This document shows positions 1 through 10,590 of a stretch of DNA of 64,000 bases, one piece after another. Source of the DNA: Pontederia crassipes (taxonomy: Eukaryota > Streptophyta > Magnoliopsida > Commelinales > Pontederiaceae); assembly GCA_030549335.1 (NCBI GenBank), contig CM060197.1, positions 20,286,501 to 20,350,500 of the forward strand. Reading direction: 5' to 3'. Under the pieces are notes generated by a model that was not told the origin of the DNA, made no database searches, and saw only the letters and a list, made by a program, of their open reading frames with translations. Positions within the stretch are counted from its first letter, which is position 1. Every line of letters starts with the position of its first letter. The position numbers and the translations under genes were made by a program.

Positions 1-374
1 ATCTCCAACGTCACTAATTTGTCATCTAATAGTCACTAACCTTTTTTACTGTTTTTTTTTGAACCTCAACTCAAATCTATGACTTTGATTGCGCCTTAGA
101 GTATAGGACCAATTTTTTTTCTACTTTTGTCATTTATATACTAGAAGTTCTAATGAGGAAACTTTAGCAATACTAAGAATTTGGCTTCCCAACCATATAA
201 ATGTTGCCCTAAATTGGTCGCTGAATTATTTGAATGTATTACTCTGCTTCTTATAAGATTTGTTAGTATCCTACAACTATTTTTGACAAATTCAATTCAG
301 TCACCTAATTGAAATAAATATTCATATATATTTTTATGTAAATAAATATTTCATATAGTTGTGATATTTTACAG
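1..374. other. intron sequence of HVA22k-like gene
   Basis: AT-rich sequence upstream of the first visible exon. I see no earlier exon of the HVA22-like gene here, so its 5' exons should lie left of the window. Nothing else recognisable. Confidence 0.5.
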
Positions 375-3300
375 GTTGCCGTTTTACTACCATGTGAAAT
401 TTGCTTTCATCGTTTGGCTGCAGCTTCCATCTGGTAATGTATGTTCCAACATTAAGCTGATGCACGCAAGAAAGTTAATTATATAGTGAAATTCATGTCC
501 CTCCTTAATAGATATATATGGTCGTTGTGTTAGATTGATGACATTAAAAGGAAAAGGCTTGTGATATTTGATACATCACTTCTTTATTATGCTTGTGGAA
601 TTTGACATACATGTGATGTCTTTAGTTCTTATGCTATTTTTTTTTTGAGAAGATTGGTTCTTACACCATTACTTCCTGTAGGCTAACTTTAGACAACAAC
701 AACAAAGCCTTATCCCACTAGGTGGGGTCGGCTACATGGATCATACGACGGCCGCTCATATTCGTTGATCCATGTTCATAAGATTCGACAGGGTTTTACG
801 TTGGCTGTCGGGGCCTAACACAACCCTCCTCCTTTATCCGGGCTTGGGACCGGCTATAAAACACAGAATCTCCTCTTTTCTTCTTATTGTTTTTGCATGT
901 AAAATGTCGTCACCAGAAATTTAGTCTGTTTAACATTGTCGATTTATGATATCTCATGAAGTTGTTCTTTCTCCATGCATCGTCACCATAAGTTAGTCTC
1001 TGCCTTAGGTTTTTTTTTGTTCATGTAAAGAAATTTGTATTCACCATAAGTTAGTCTATTTAAGAATATTGATTTATGATATCTCATGAAGCTGTTCTCT
1101 CTTCCTGCATCATTACCAGAAGTTGTTCTCCCTTTCTACCATAAGCTATTTCTCATGTAAAGAACCATGTATTCCTCATAAGTTTCTCTGCTTAAGATTA
1201 TTGATTTATGTGTCATGAAGCTGTTCTCTTCCTACACCATCACGTATCTAATAAAATTAGATTTGGTGTTTTATTGTCTTTTTGCATGCCACTATCCTTC
1301 TCAAAAAAAGATTTCTCCTATTATCCAATATTTTGACTCTAGTTTATATGCACATTTCCATGTCTATAATCAAAATCTACTAAATTCTCCTTAAATGACG
1401 ACTATTTCAAGTCCTTGAAAAATTGAGGCTTTGTAAAAATGTTCCTTTATAGTTGTGAATCTGTCGAATCTTATGAACATGGATCAACGAATATATTGTG
1501 GTTTGGTTACTAATAGAGCGGAATGACGTCGTATGATCCATGTAGCCGACCCCACCTAGTGGGATAAGGCTTTGTTGTTGTTGTTGTTGTATAGTTGTGA
1601 ATCTGTAGAATGTACAAATTGTAAAACAACAGTTGACTTATTTCTTAACATCTAAAATAGTTTAAAGATGACCTAGCAGTTTCCCGTAGCTCGAATGTTT
1701 GCACCTTTATTTTTTGACACAATTTCTATCGGTGAAAAAACTCCGCCTATATTTTATAGCCGGTCCCAAGCCCGGATAAAGGAGGAGGGTTGTGTTAGGC
1801 CCCGACAGCCAACATAAAATCATGTCGAATCTTATGAACATGGATCAACGAATATATTGTGTTAATGCTAGGTCGTTAGCCGTAAGTAACGCGCTGTACA
1901 GCTCGGGTACAGTGATAAGAGAGCAAGAGCCGCTGCATCCTCGCCTGAATGCAGTGTTAAATGAGCAAGGGCTACCGCACTCTAATGGACGGAGGCGGTT
2001 AAAGAAGCTAGTTCATGAGACTAAGGTCAGATTAGGTTCTTGGAACATTGGGACGTTGAATGGGAAGCGCCTCGAGGTGGCACAAGTAATGGACCAGCGT
2101 AAGATTAGTATCTTATGCTTGCAAGAAACTAGATGGGTAGGAGAGGGAAGTAAAGAGATTAGGTTAAATGGTTCCAAACTTTGGTACACAGGTAAGGTAA
2201 ATGGAAGGAATGGTGTTGGTATTATCGCGGATGCAGAATGGAGGAAGAATATTGTGGAAGTTAAAAGGATTGAGGATCGAATCATATCCGTGAAAGTAAT
2301 TGTTGGAAAGGAGACTATGAACATTATTAGTGCATATGCACCTCAAGTAGGAGCAGAATCACATCTCAAGGAGAAGTTTTGGGCAGATATGGAGGGTTTG
2401 ATTGAAAGTATACCAACAACCGAGAAAGTTTATATTGGGGGAGACCTTAATGGACATGTTGGTAAAGAGGCAGGACCACATGCAAGGGTTCATGGTGGTT
2501 TTGGTTTTGGGGAGCTGAACGAGGAAGGACAAACTATTATTGATTTTTCTTTAGCATACGACCTTAAGATTATCAACACTTGTTTTAGGAAGAGAGAGGA
2601 ACATTTAATCACATACAAAAGTGGAACTCATAGGTCTCAAATCGATTTTTTCTTGATAAGAAATACTGATAAAAGACGTACTAATTGCAAAGTAATTCCT
2701 GGGCATGGGGTGACTACACAACATAGATTGTTAGTTCTTGATATGCAAATAAAATGTATAAAACCAAAATCCCGAACAGTTTTTGATCGAAAGATCAAGT
2801 GGTGGCAGTTAAAGGGGGAGAAGCGAGAGACTTTTAGAAGTAAGTTATTAGAGGAAAGTGTGTGGGAGTTAGAAGGAGATGCTAGTATCATGTGGAAGAA
2901 TGTGGCAAAAAAGATTGAAATGGTTGCTAAAGCCATTTTAGGAGAATCAAAAGGTTTTGGACCACGAGATAAGGAGACTTGGTGGTGGAATGAGGAGGTC
3001 CAAGAAAAGGTGCGTAATAAGAAGAATTGTTTTAAGGCGATACACTTGGACAATAGTTCTGACAATTGGGAAAAGTATCGTTTGGCGAAAAGGGAGGCTA
3101 AGAAGGCAGTTAGTGATGCTCGTGCTAAAGCATATGAGGGGTTTTATAAGGAGTTAGGGACAAAGGCGGGTGAACAAAGGATTTACAAGATTGCAAGGAA
3201 TAAAGAGAAGGAGTCGAGAGATTTGGATCAAGTAAGATGCATAAAAAATGAAGTTGGCAAGGTTTTAGTTACTGAAGGAGATATTAAGAACAGATGGGAA

Positions 3301-6300
3301 GAGTATTTCTATAAGCTATTTAATGATGGATGTGAAGGTTCTCGTTGTGATTTGGAGGACTTGACAGTTAGCGAATGTGAGCTTAATAGGTCATTTTATC
3401 GTAGAATTAGAGTCTCGGAGGTTAGCGAAGCTCTTAAGAAAATGGAGAATGGTAAAGCCGTTGGACCGGATTGTATACCGATTAAAGTTTGGAAATGTTT
3501 AGGAGAAAAATGTGTGTTGTGGTTATGTAAACTATTTAATGAGATTTTACGGTCGAAAAAGATGCCTGATGATTGGAGATTAAGTACATTAGTTCCTATT
3601 TACAAAAATAAAGGGGATATTCAGAATTGTGCAAATTATAGAGGGATTAAACTTATGAGTCACACTATGAAATTATGGGAAAAAGTGATTGAGCATAGAT
3701 TGAGAATGGAGACTAGTATTTCTGAGAGACAATTTGGGTTCATGCCAGGAAGATCCACTACAGAGGCGATTTATTTACTAAGGGGGATGATGGAGAAGTA
3801 TCGAAGTAGGAGAAGAGACTTACATATGGCTTTCATTGACTTAGAGAAGGCGTATGATCGGGTACCAAGGGATGTACTTTGGAAAGCCTTGCAAAAGAAG
3901 AGGGTGAATGTTGCCTACAGTAAGGTAATACAAGATATGTACGATGGGGCATTGACTAGGGTTAGGACACCCGGAGGTGAGACAAATGAATTTCCTATAG
4001 GAATTGGCCTACATCAAGGATCAGCTTTAAGCCCGTATCTATTTAACTTAGTTATCGATGCTATAACCGAGAGTATCACAGAGGAGGTACCTAAGTGCAT
4101 GCTATTTGCGGATGATATAGTACTTTTAGCGGATTCAAGAGAAGAGATTAATACAAAATTGGAAATATGGAGAAATACGTTGGAGTCAAAGGGTTTTCGT
4201 TTAAGTAGGAATAAAACAGAATATATGCATAGCAATTTCACAAATAAACAACTTAGAGACGATTTGAAAGTTAGGTTAGGGGAGGATATAATTCCTCAAG
4301 TGACAAAGTTTAAATATTTAGGATCAATTGTAAGACAAGATGGTGAGATTGATGATGATGTTAATCATAGAATTCAAGCTGGTTGGTGTAAGTGGAGGAA
4401 AGCCACTGGAGTTCTTTGTGATAGAAAAATACCCAATAAAGTTAAAGGAAAATTCTATCGTACTGCTATAAGGCCAGCAGTGTTATATGGTAGTGAATGT
4501 TGGGCTATGAAGGGACAACATGAACGTAAAGTGGGGGTAGCCGAAATGAGGATGTTGAGATGGATGTGTGGTCATACAATATTAGATAAGATTAGGAATG
4601 ACCATATACGTGAACGAGTCGGAGTGGCTCCTATTAGTGAGAAAATGGTAGAGAATCGTTTGAGATGGTTTGGTCATGTTCAGAGAAGACCATTAGATGC
4701 GCCAGTAAGGAGAGTAGATCAAATAATCTGGAGTCCGATTAAAAGAGGGAGAGGGAGGCCAAGGCGGACACTTGGCGAACTAATAGAGCAAGATCTATTG
4801 GTGAATAATATACCGAAAAACTTGGTTACTAATAGAGCGGAATGACGTCGTATGATCCATGTAGCCGACCCCACCTAGTGGGATAAGGCTTTGTTGTTGT
4901 TGTTGTTCTATCGGTGAAAACAAATTAATGTTTCCTTCATATTTTTAGAGTGGTTTGCGTTACTATGTTATAAGTTGAATTCTCCCCTATCCTCTATGGT
5001 GCTTTCTGATCACCAAATCCTACAAATGCAACAGCAGTAATCAAATTTGACCAACCAGATTAGAAACTAAATAGTTTATTTTGAAAAAAAGTATATAATT
5101 TGATAAGATAGGAATGCAAGTGCCTGAAATAAATTTGTCTATTTCTCTGTTTAAGCTACGAAAAAGCACTTATCCACAATCAGCTTTGAACTATGTATTC
5201 TAAGGTACAATTCAAGAATCTTCAGGCCATTGTTATATTGGTGATTTCATCCTCCCTTAGCATACAGTATCAAAAAACATGTAGAAGATTAGTCGGGCGG
5301 ACCCGGGCCGGCACCCAAAAAAAACATATAGAAGATCCAGGTCCTTTTTCAACGACAGGCTCTACAGTTAAATACAAACAAGAGATACAGAGTTTCTTCT
5401 AGGGCAAGATCCATGAAGTAGTAGCTCACGAGTTTTATTTCGTTCTTTCCTAATTTCATCAGACCACAATATAAAGAAACTTTCTGCCAGCAGATGCATA
5501 GATCAATATGGTACAAAATAAATTGGATAGAAAAAACTTCCTTTGGCGAGGTTTGATCTTGGACGAGCAGTAAATGGCCAGAGCTTCTCTGGCAGTTGTG
5601 GATTTTTGGCAGGTTCTGAGGGGACTCGGCATACGAGGCTGGGATGGAGAGTTCCTTTGGCCGGTGTTGGGCCATCTGGCTTCAGCGCAACCGCGCCATT
5701 TTTTGTGGAGAGAGATGTTAGGTGGACAGTATGGTACATCACATGTCTTCTTCGGGAGTGGGGTTTTGATTAGTACCTGTTCTCCCTTTTGTGCCGTCCA
5801 CCGGAGAGCATTTCATATGTACCTGATGTTTCTTTTCAGTAATTTTTTAAGCAGTCAAAAAGATTTCTGATGATAAAATAAAAAGGAGAAAGGTTGGCCA
5901 CCATCTTGACTCTAACATAAGTAGGTGATTTGTGAATAAAAACGAATGCCTCATTGACTGAAAAGTATTAATTTAATATTGATGATAACTGATCATTGAT
6001 TACATTTTGTGCAATTTATTTGCAGTATATCTTTTTGCATTTTGGATTATTTTTTGTATTGTTTGACATGTTGCATCATGTGAGTGTACCTGTTGGATGT
6101 CATGTCATGTATTGCTTGATCATCTTTTTGCACCAAAGCAGATGGTTACTAAATGTCTTTGCAATGTCACCATTTGATGTTTCTTTCCTCAGGGAGCAAA
6201 ACATCTATATATCAGGCATTTGCGGCCGTTTCTCTTGAGACGGCAAGCTAGATTGGATCAGCTACTCAACTACTTATCAGATGAGATTGTATGACCTCCT

Positions 6301-7151
6301 TGTACTTTCCCTGATGAGATAAACCAAAGTGGTTATGCAATCATTATAAATTGAAATCCTTTCTTTTAGGATTTGCAAACCGATATAATTTTGCGGCTAG
6401 CCTTTGAGTGCCCTACCAATTTTCCTTTTTGTTGCACCTGCTTGGGTAAATCAAATTTGTATAATTGCATAGATCAAAATTTAGAATAAAAGATATGAAC
6501 ATATTTGTTTAACAGATTACCATGTTCTGAATTAGTGTGTGAGAGCCTGTTTCAAATGTGCTTCGTGAAACTTTTCAAAATTTGATATAAAAATTGTACA
6601 CTTTTTTCTCACCTTGCCATGATAAATTGCAGGCGAAGTTCATCAGCAATCATCAAGGAGAAATCCAGTTATTGAAGACTGTGGCGACAAGATGTGCACT
6701 GACAGGTAAAAGAAATCACTCAAAAAGCTTTGACAGATTAATCGAATTTCACGTTTTGTCTGACATGTGAATATTAGTAATTTCCTTCTCAATTTCAAAT
6801 ATGTACCCATCTGGACTTGGTTATTCTATTTCCAATCAAAGGCTATGTTCTTCTTAGCCTCTCAAGTGTCAATATTATTTTGCAAAACAAGAATATTAAT
6901 TGAAGTTTGTGGAATGAAAAGGATGACTTGGCCAATGCTTGCTATCGTTGAAATTGTATTGACAGCGATTTTCTTTTTCAACTGACGATGGTTTGACAGT
7001 TAGCTGTTGTTGGAATCCAGCGAACCAGATGGTGGGAGAACTCATTCATCCAGCCGGACCATCACAAGAGCCCGGGCGTTTGATCGAAGGAGGACATCCA
7101 CCGAGACGAGCGCAGGATTCAGAATCCGAAGCCGACTCACCTGCATCATAG
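375..7151 (+). CDS. HVA22K: HVA22-like protein k, 3' part (four exons)
   Basis: Member of the HVA22/TB2/DP1 (REEP) family of ER-shaping membrane proteins, closest by recall to plant HVA22-like protein k. Visible exons by splice site and phase: 375-438 (acceptor AG 373-374, donor GTATGT at 439), 6193-6288, 6633-6705, 7000-7151 with stop TAG at 7149-7151. Together they give about 127 residues in frame: YYHVKFAFIVWLQLPS (end of the TB2/DP1 domain), then LRPFLLRRQARLDQLL, a SNHQGEIQLLKT segment, and a C-terminal tail with RRAQDSESEADSP, the acidic tail I recall from k-type members. The family is about 200 residues, so the N-terminal exons are outside the window. The first intron (439-6192) is swollen by an RTE LINE and relatives. 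An alternative acceptor 4 nt downstream in the last intron would give another, shorter tail, which lacks the expected motif. Function in membrane curvature or stress response is family knowledge only. Confidence 0.85.
694..866 (-). mobile_element. short internally deleted RTE LINE derivative (copy A)
   Basis: On the - strand this begins with the 5' end of the full-length LINE at 1739 (TTTTATAGCCGGTCCCAAG and following, up to CAACGAAT) and jumps straight to its 3' end (GTCGTATGATCCATGTAGCC to the GTT-repeat tail, seen here as AACAACAACAAC). About 3 kb of interior is absent. Lies in the HVA22k intron, antisense to the gene. I could not find a clean target duplication. Confidence 0.8.
1465..1589 (+). 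mobile_element. short internally deleted RTE LINE derivative (copy B) with perfect TSD
   Basis: Positions 1465-1500 match 1826-1861 of the full-length LINE, a GT filler follows, and 1503-1589 match 4822-4905 including the GTT tail. It is flanked by a perfect 17-bp direct repeat TATAGTTGTGAATCTGT (1448-1464 and 1590-1606), so it moved as a 125-bp unit by target-primed reverse transcription rather than being deleted in place. It is 5' truncated relative to copies A and C. Confidence 0.88.
1739..4905 (+). mobile_element. full-length RTE-clade LINE with 15-bp TSD
   Basis: Non-LTR retrotransposon of the RTE type, 3.17 kb, ending in a (GTT)n tail. Flanked by a perfect direct repeat TTCTATCGGTGAAAA (1724-1738 and 4906-4920). 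The 5' boundary is supported by copy C, whose 5' end (sense strand AACTCCGTCTATG) matches this copy's AACTCCGCCTAT. One ORF covers nearly the whole element. It sits in sense orientation in the first visible HVA22k intron. Perfect flanks and an open frame point to a recent insertion. Confidence 0.93.
1822..4845 (+). CDS. RTE LINE polyprotein: APE endonuclease plus reverse transcriptase
   Basis: Single uninterrupted 1007-residue ORF from the first in-frame ATG at 1822; the frame is open further upstream but without an ATG. An N-terminal apurinic-like endonuclease shows QETRW (about residue 101), AYAPQ, GGDLNGHVG, SQIDFF and the catalytic-histidine motif TQHRLLV. The reverse transcriptase follows with NYRGIKLMS, FGFMPGRSTTEAIY, FIDLEKAYDRVPR, HQGSALSPYLFN and the catalytic LFADDIVLL near residue 763. 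The tail has SECWAMKG and RLRWFGHVQRRP, usual in plant RTE elements, and a basic RGRGRPRR stretch. No separate ORF1 is seen, as expected for RTE. The 3' UTR is very short before the GTT tail. All catalytic motifs I can check are present, so it looks whole; activity is not shown by sequence. Confidence 0.93.
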   Translation: MSNLMNMDQRIYCVNARSLAVSNALYSSGTVIREQEPLHPRLNAVLNEQGLPHSNGRRRLKKLVHETKVRLGSWNIGTLNGKRLEVAQVMDQRKISILCLQETRWVGEGSKEIRLNGSKLWYTGKVNGRNGVGIIADAEWRKNIVEVKRIEDRIISVKVIVGKETMNIISAYAPQVGAESHLKEKFWADMEGLIESIPTTEKVYIGGDLNGHVGKEAGPHARVHGGFGFGELNEEGQTIIDFSLAYDLKIINTCFRKREEHLITYKSGTHRSQIDFFLIRNTDKRRTNCKVIPGHGVTTQHRLLVLDMQIKCIKPKSRTVFDRKIKWWQLKGEKRETFRSKLLEESVWELEGDASIMWKNVAKKIEMVAKAILGESKGFGPRDKETWWWNEEVQEKVRNKKNCFKAIHLDNSSDNWEKYRLAKREAKKAVSDARAKAYEGFYKELGTKAGEQRIYKIARNKEKESRDLDQVRCIKNEVGKVLVTEGDIKNRWEEYFYKLFNDGCEGSRCDLEDLTVSECELNRSFYRRIRVSEVSEALKKMENGKAVGPDCIPIKVWKCLGEKCVLWLCKLFNEILRSKKMPDDWRLSTLVPIYKNKGDIQNCANYRGIKLMSHTMKLWEKVIEHRLRMETSISERQFGFMPGRSTTEAIYLLRGMMEKYRSRRRDLHMAFIDLEKAYDRVPRDVLWKALQKKRVNVAYSKVIQDMYDGALTRVRTPGGETNEFPIGIGLHQGSALSPYLFNLVIDAITESITEEVPKCMLFADDIVLLADSREEINTKLEIWRNTLESKGFRLSRNKTEYMHSNFTNKQLRDDLKVRLGEDIIPQVTKFKYLGSIVRQDGEIDDDVNHRIQAGWCKWRKATGVLCDRKIPNKVKGKFYRTAIRPAVLYGSECWAMKGQHERKVGVAEMRMLRWMCGHTILDKIRNDHIRERVGVAPISEKMVENRLRWFGHVQRRPLDAPVRRVDQIIWSPIKRGRGRPRRTLGELIEQDLLVNNIPKNLVTNRAE
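4921..6192. other. rest of the HVA22k intron
   Basis: Mostly AT-rich intron. A GC-richer island at about 5540-5830 is open in several frames on both strands but matches nothing I recognise. A small oddity at 5271-5335: AAAAAACAT(G/A)TAGAAGAT occurs twice around a 27-bp GC-rich stretch. No host exon seen. Confidence 0.5.
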
Positions 7152-7294
7152 ACACAGCGAATTCCTGGAAATCCATCAAATCATTCCTAACATTGCACTT
7201 GCACCCCCGTTGTAAATGTTCTCCCAAGCTCGTAACCTTAGTGGTGTCTTGTCTAGATATCATCTCAAGAGTCATCTTACATCATGTTTCTGTG

Positions 7295-7295
<1 letters not shown>

Positions 7296-7371
<76 letters not shown>
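7296..7371. repeat. (TTA)n microsatellite
   Basis: About 25 uninterrupted TTA units just downstream of the HVA22k stop codon, in or next to its 3' UTR. Open reading frames across it are poly-Leu, poly-Ile or poly-Tyr artefacts. Confidence 0.97.
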
Positions 7372-7373
<2 letters not shown>

Positions 7374-9246
7374 CCCATATCTCCCATATCTCTCTCTCTC
7401 TCCTATATATATATATATACATATATAGGCATGCATCCGGACACATTTTTTACAAGCTCATGGAAAAGTTATGATCCAAAAAACTACCTTGGCCTATTCA
7501 TTTTTATTTTCACCGGTTTATAGAGAAAATTGGGTGTTATTTTTATCTGGCTTCTTAAGTAATAATATATCTGGCGGTGCGCACACAAGTTCCAGGAAGA
7601 ATCCAGAGGCCAGACGTAAGTCTGCTCCCCCCATGTGCATCAAGTCGGAATAAATTTGTTGCTCCTTTTTAATATTTATCTATAAATCTTATCGGATATT
7701 CTTTTAATATGCAAATTTTTTTAAGGACCGGAATTATTAATATTGCAAAAAATATTAAAGAATCAAAGACCGCTCAAGACAGTACCTTACCTTGGATCAA
7801 GAATAATGACTAGCATTGTAGAATTTTATGACACATTGATAACAAAAATCTTATCATTTATATTAGAAAGATTTAAACTTTGGTAGTAAAAAAAATGTCC
7901 AACACTTGGGCATTTGAAATGATAATAATATATTGTAAAACAGTGATGCCTTTATTATATCTAACGCCCTCTTATATTTAACTGTATATATATTTTAAAG
8001 AAGAATAAATAGAATATCACCGACAATTCTGTAATGCAACTCCGAACTTTCATGCCCACCGGATTCAGAGATGGTATCTTAAATATCCATTCTTCACATT
8101 CATTCCCGTGTCATCCGTACGGGTGACAGGAGGGTTGAGTTCTTTTGTTTCCCCTGTTAGAAAGTGGTCGAATTTTTAAATTGGCCAAGTCTATTTAAAA
8201 AAAAAAGACTAATAAACACGTTCTATTGAGATTTAAGAATTTTAATCTCATTAATAAAAAGGATATGTTTTAAAACAAAACAAAAAGAATACTTGAGTAT
8301 GTAATTTAAATCGTATTTACAATATACACACTAATTATATAAGCCCATCTTATAAGCTAATATGATAAGTTTAGTGTAAGTAACTTAAGCCTAGTTAAAA
8401 ATTTCAATTGAGGCCTGACTTATTTATTAAATAAGCCGAGTAATAAAATAATTACGAATTACTAGTTATAATTAATCTTATGATTATATATATATATATA
8501 TATACGCACCGGGTGATTCGATGGCGTCGGGTGGTTCCGCGGGCGCCTTCAAATTGTTCCCCCGGTTTTTGATGCGTGGATTAATTTAATTCCGTGGGAC
8601 CGGAAACTGATCATTTGCAATATCTTATTAATATTAAGTAAAGATTAATATCTTATTGATATTAATTAATTTTGTGAATGTGATTCATTTTCTTTAACAA
8701 ATTCCATTCCATGTATCGAAATGACAACGTGGATCCATATTCAACTTTTTCTTATGCTCTCTACAATATTTCCTTACTCTCTTAATTAATTCTCTTTCGA
8801 CCAAAATGACCAAAGTTATTATATCTCGATTGTATTATTTTACAATTTTATTATTTCTAATCCGATCTCAATTTTATCTTGACAATTTTAATATTAATAA
8901 AATCTGAATCTTGATTGCACGATTTGTTATTATATATATATTATTTTTTTAAAAGATAATATATATATATTATTACAATTGATAGAAGTATGATTTAGTG
9001 AGGTATAACTGAGAATTTAAACATATTAAACTTCAAATTTAAATATAATAATAAAAATCCAATCTAAAAATGTTTTGCTCGATCATCTGGCAATTTCTCC
9101 AATGCTCCCATAATATTTTTTCCCCACTGAAAAATGTCTTATTTCAAGTCTCCATTTATTTTTTTTATGTCAGAAATATGCAAAAAAAAGAGTCCTTACA
9201 TGGCCACCTTCTTAGAATTCACTCCTCACAGTGTCTGCTCAAATGT
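7372..9246. other. AT-rich intergenic spacer
   Basis: Between the HVA22k 3' end and the CDI promoter. Holds CT and TA microsatellites at 7388-7430 and a (TA)n run at 8484-8506, directly followed by a short GC-rich patch (8507-8575) unlike its surroundings. No gene or element recognised. Confidence 0.5.
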
Positions 9247-9258
9247 CTATATATTTAG
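9247..9258 (+). promoter_or_regulatory. TATA box of the CDI-like gene
   Basis: TCTATATATTTA lies about 120 nt upstream of the chosen ATG. The leader between them is pyrimidine-rich with a CT microsatellite (9325-9340), common in plant 5' leaders. The start site is inferred, not observed. Confidence 0.55.
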
Positions 9259-9375
9259 CTCGGTTTTGACGGCAATTTCCGTCGTCCCTTGAATCCCATC
9301 GCCACCTTTCCACACACACGCGCTCTCTCTCTCTCTCACACATTAATTTCTTCATCCATTCTGCCACATTACCAA

Positions 9376-10179
9376 ATGGGCACCGAGATTCGCACCTCAA
9401 ACGGCAGCGCCACGGCCGGCGCCGAACCTTTCAGGGTCTTCATCGGCTACGACCCACGGGAGGACGCGGCCTACCGTGTGTGCCGCCGCTCCCTCCTCCG
9501 CCGCTCCTCCGTGCCGCTCGCCGTCTCCCCCATCCGCCAGCCGGAGCTCCGCGCCGCCGGCCTCTACTGGCGCACCCGCGACCCCACCGAGTCGACCGAG
9601 TTCTCCTTCACCCGCTTCCTGACCCCGTTCCTCGCCGGCTTCCGCGGCTGGGCGCTCTTCGTCGACTGCGACTTCCTCTACCTCGCCGACGTCTCCGAGC
9701 TGCTCCGCCTCATCGACGACCGCCGCGCCGTCATGTGCGTCCACCACGACTACGCCCCCAAGGAGACGACCAAGATGGACGGCGCCATCCAGACACTGTA
9801 CCCGCGCAAGAACTGGTCCTCCATGGTCCTCTACAACTGCGGCCACCCGAAGAACCGGATCCTCACGCCGGAGCTCGTCAGCACCCAGACCGGCGCCTTC
9901 CTCCACCGCTTCATGTGGCTCGACGACGCCGACATCGGCGAGGTGCCCTTCGTCTGGAACTTCCTCGTCGGCCATAACCGGGTCGACGAGGGAGACCGCG
10001 ACGGCACGTTCCCGAGGTCGATCCACTACACGCTCGGCGGGCCCTGGTTCGAGCGCTACAAGGACTGCGAGTTCGCCGATCTCTGGTTGAAGGAGCTCGC
10101 GGAGGTCGAGGAGGAGGAGAAGAATGCTGCCGCCGGCGCGGTCGAGGATTCGGACGCTGCTCTTTCACTTGCTGCCTAA
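9376..10179 (+). CDS. CDI: CDI-type nucleotide-diphospho-sugar transferase
   Basis: Intronless 267-residue protein that I recognise as plant protein CDI (GT-A fold, nucleotide-diphospho-sugar transferase superfamily). Conserved blocks: FRVFIGYDPREDAAYRVC near the N terminus, STEFSFTRFLTPFL, the DxD metal/nucleotide-binding motif in FVDCDFLYLAD (D97, D99), YAPKETTKMDGAIQTLYPRK, NWSSMVLYNCGHPKN, FVWNFLVGHN and HYTLGGPWFE. No signal peptide or membrane segment is evident. An in-frame ATG at 9289 would add 29 residues translated from the CT-rich leader; I prefer 9376 because family members start with a short MGTE-like N terminus before the conserved block. Codons end almost always in G or C, unlike the two other host genes here. 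The acceptor substrate is not known to me. Confidence 0.9.
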   Translation: MGTEIRTSNGSATAGAEPFRVFIGYDPREDAAYRVCRRSLLRRSSVPLAVSPIRQPELRAAGLYWRTRDPTESTEFSFTRFLTPFLAGFRGWALFVDCDFLYLADVSELLRLIDDRRAVMCVHHDYAPKETTKMDGAIQTLYPRKNWSSMVLYNCGHPKNRILTPELVSTQTGAFLHRFMWLDDADIGEVPFVWNFLVGHNRVDEGDRDGTFPRSIHYTLGGPWFERYKDCEFADLWLKELAEVEEEEKNAAAGAVEDSDAALSLAA

Positions 10180-10590
10180 GCTGACGGCGGCGCCGCGAGG
10201 CATCGAAATCGGAAACGACAAGATGCTGTCCGGAGGATCCAATTTAATCGATGCCGGCTCGGTTGGATCCGGCAGATCCACGACGTGCATCTTCTCTGCT
10301 GTCGTTTCATTTTATCTTAATTATATTTGCTACTTTTTTTAGCAGCAAATTTGATGTTTCTAGATTCGAAGTAGGATTTGGACTTTGAATTTAATATGTT
10401 ATTAACATGTTACTGTGCAACCACACATCTGGGGTCGTCTAAGGGTGATATGCTTCTTCCCCCATCGCACGCGTCTTCCTTCTCTCCGTCCCGTCGTGCG
10501 CATCTTTCTTCCTCGCTGGCGGCCTTCTCCTCCATCCGTCTTCATCCTCCTCCAATGTCTCGCGCGACATGCGCCGTGTCTTCCTTCATT
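10180..10590. other. CDI 3' flank
   Basis: 3' UTR and flank up to about 10400. From about 10440 the sequence becomes CT-rich, similar in composition to 13140-13290 on the far side of the solo LTR; it may be the split outer part of the old copia LTR, but I could not align it. Confidence 0.4.

Noticed and set aside
694-866. tRNA-derived SINE
   Set aside because: No pol III A/B box pattern seen; both ends match the RTE LINE, so it is a LINE deletion derivative.
7007-7474. 155-aa ORF with poly-Tyr stretch, plus poly-Ile and poly-Leu ORFs in other frames
   Set aside because: Translation of the (TTA)n microsatellite; only the first part overlaps the true last HVA22k exon, in a different frame.
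9397-10026. 209-aa antisense ORF over CDI
   Set aside because: High GC3 coding sequence removes antisense stops; Val/Glu/Gly-rich translation with no family resemblance.
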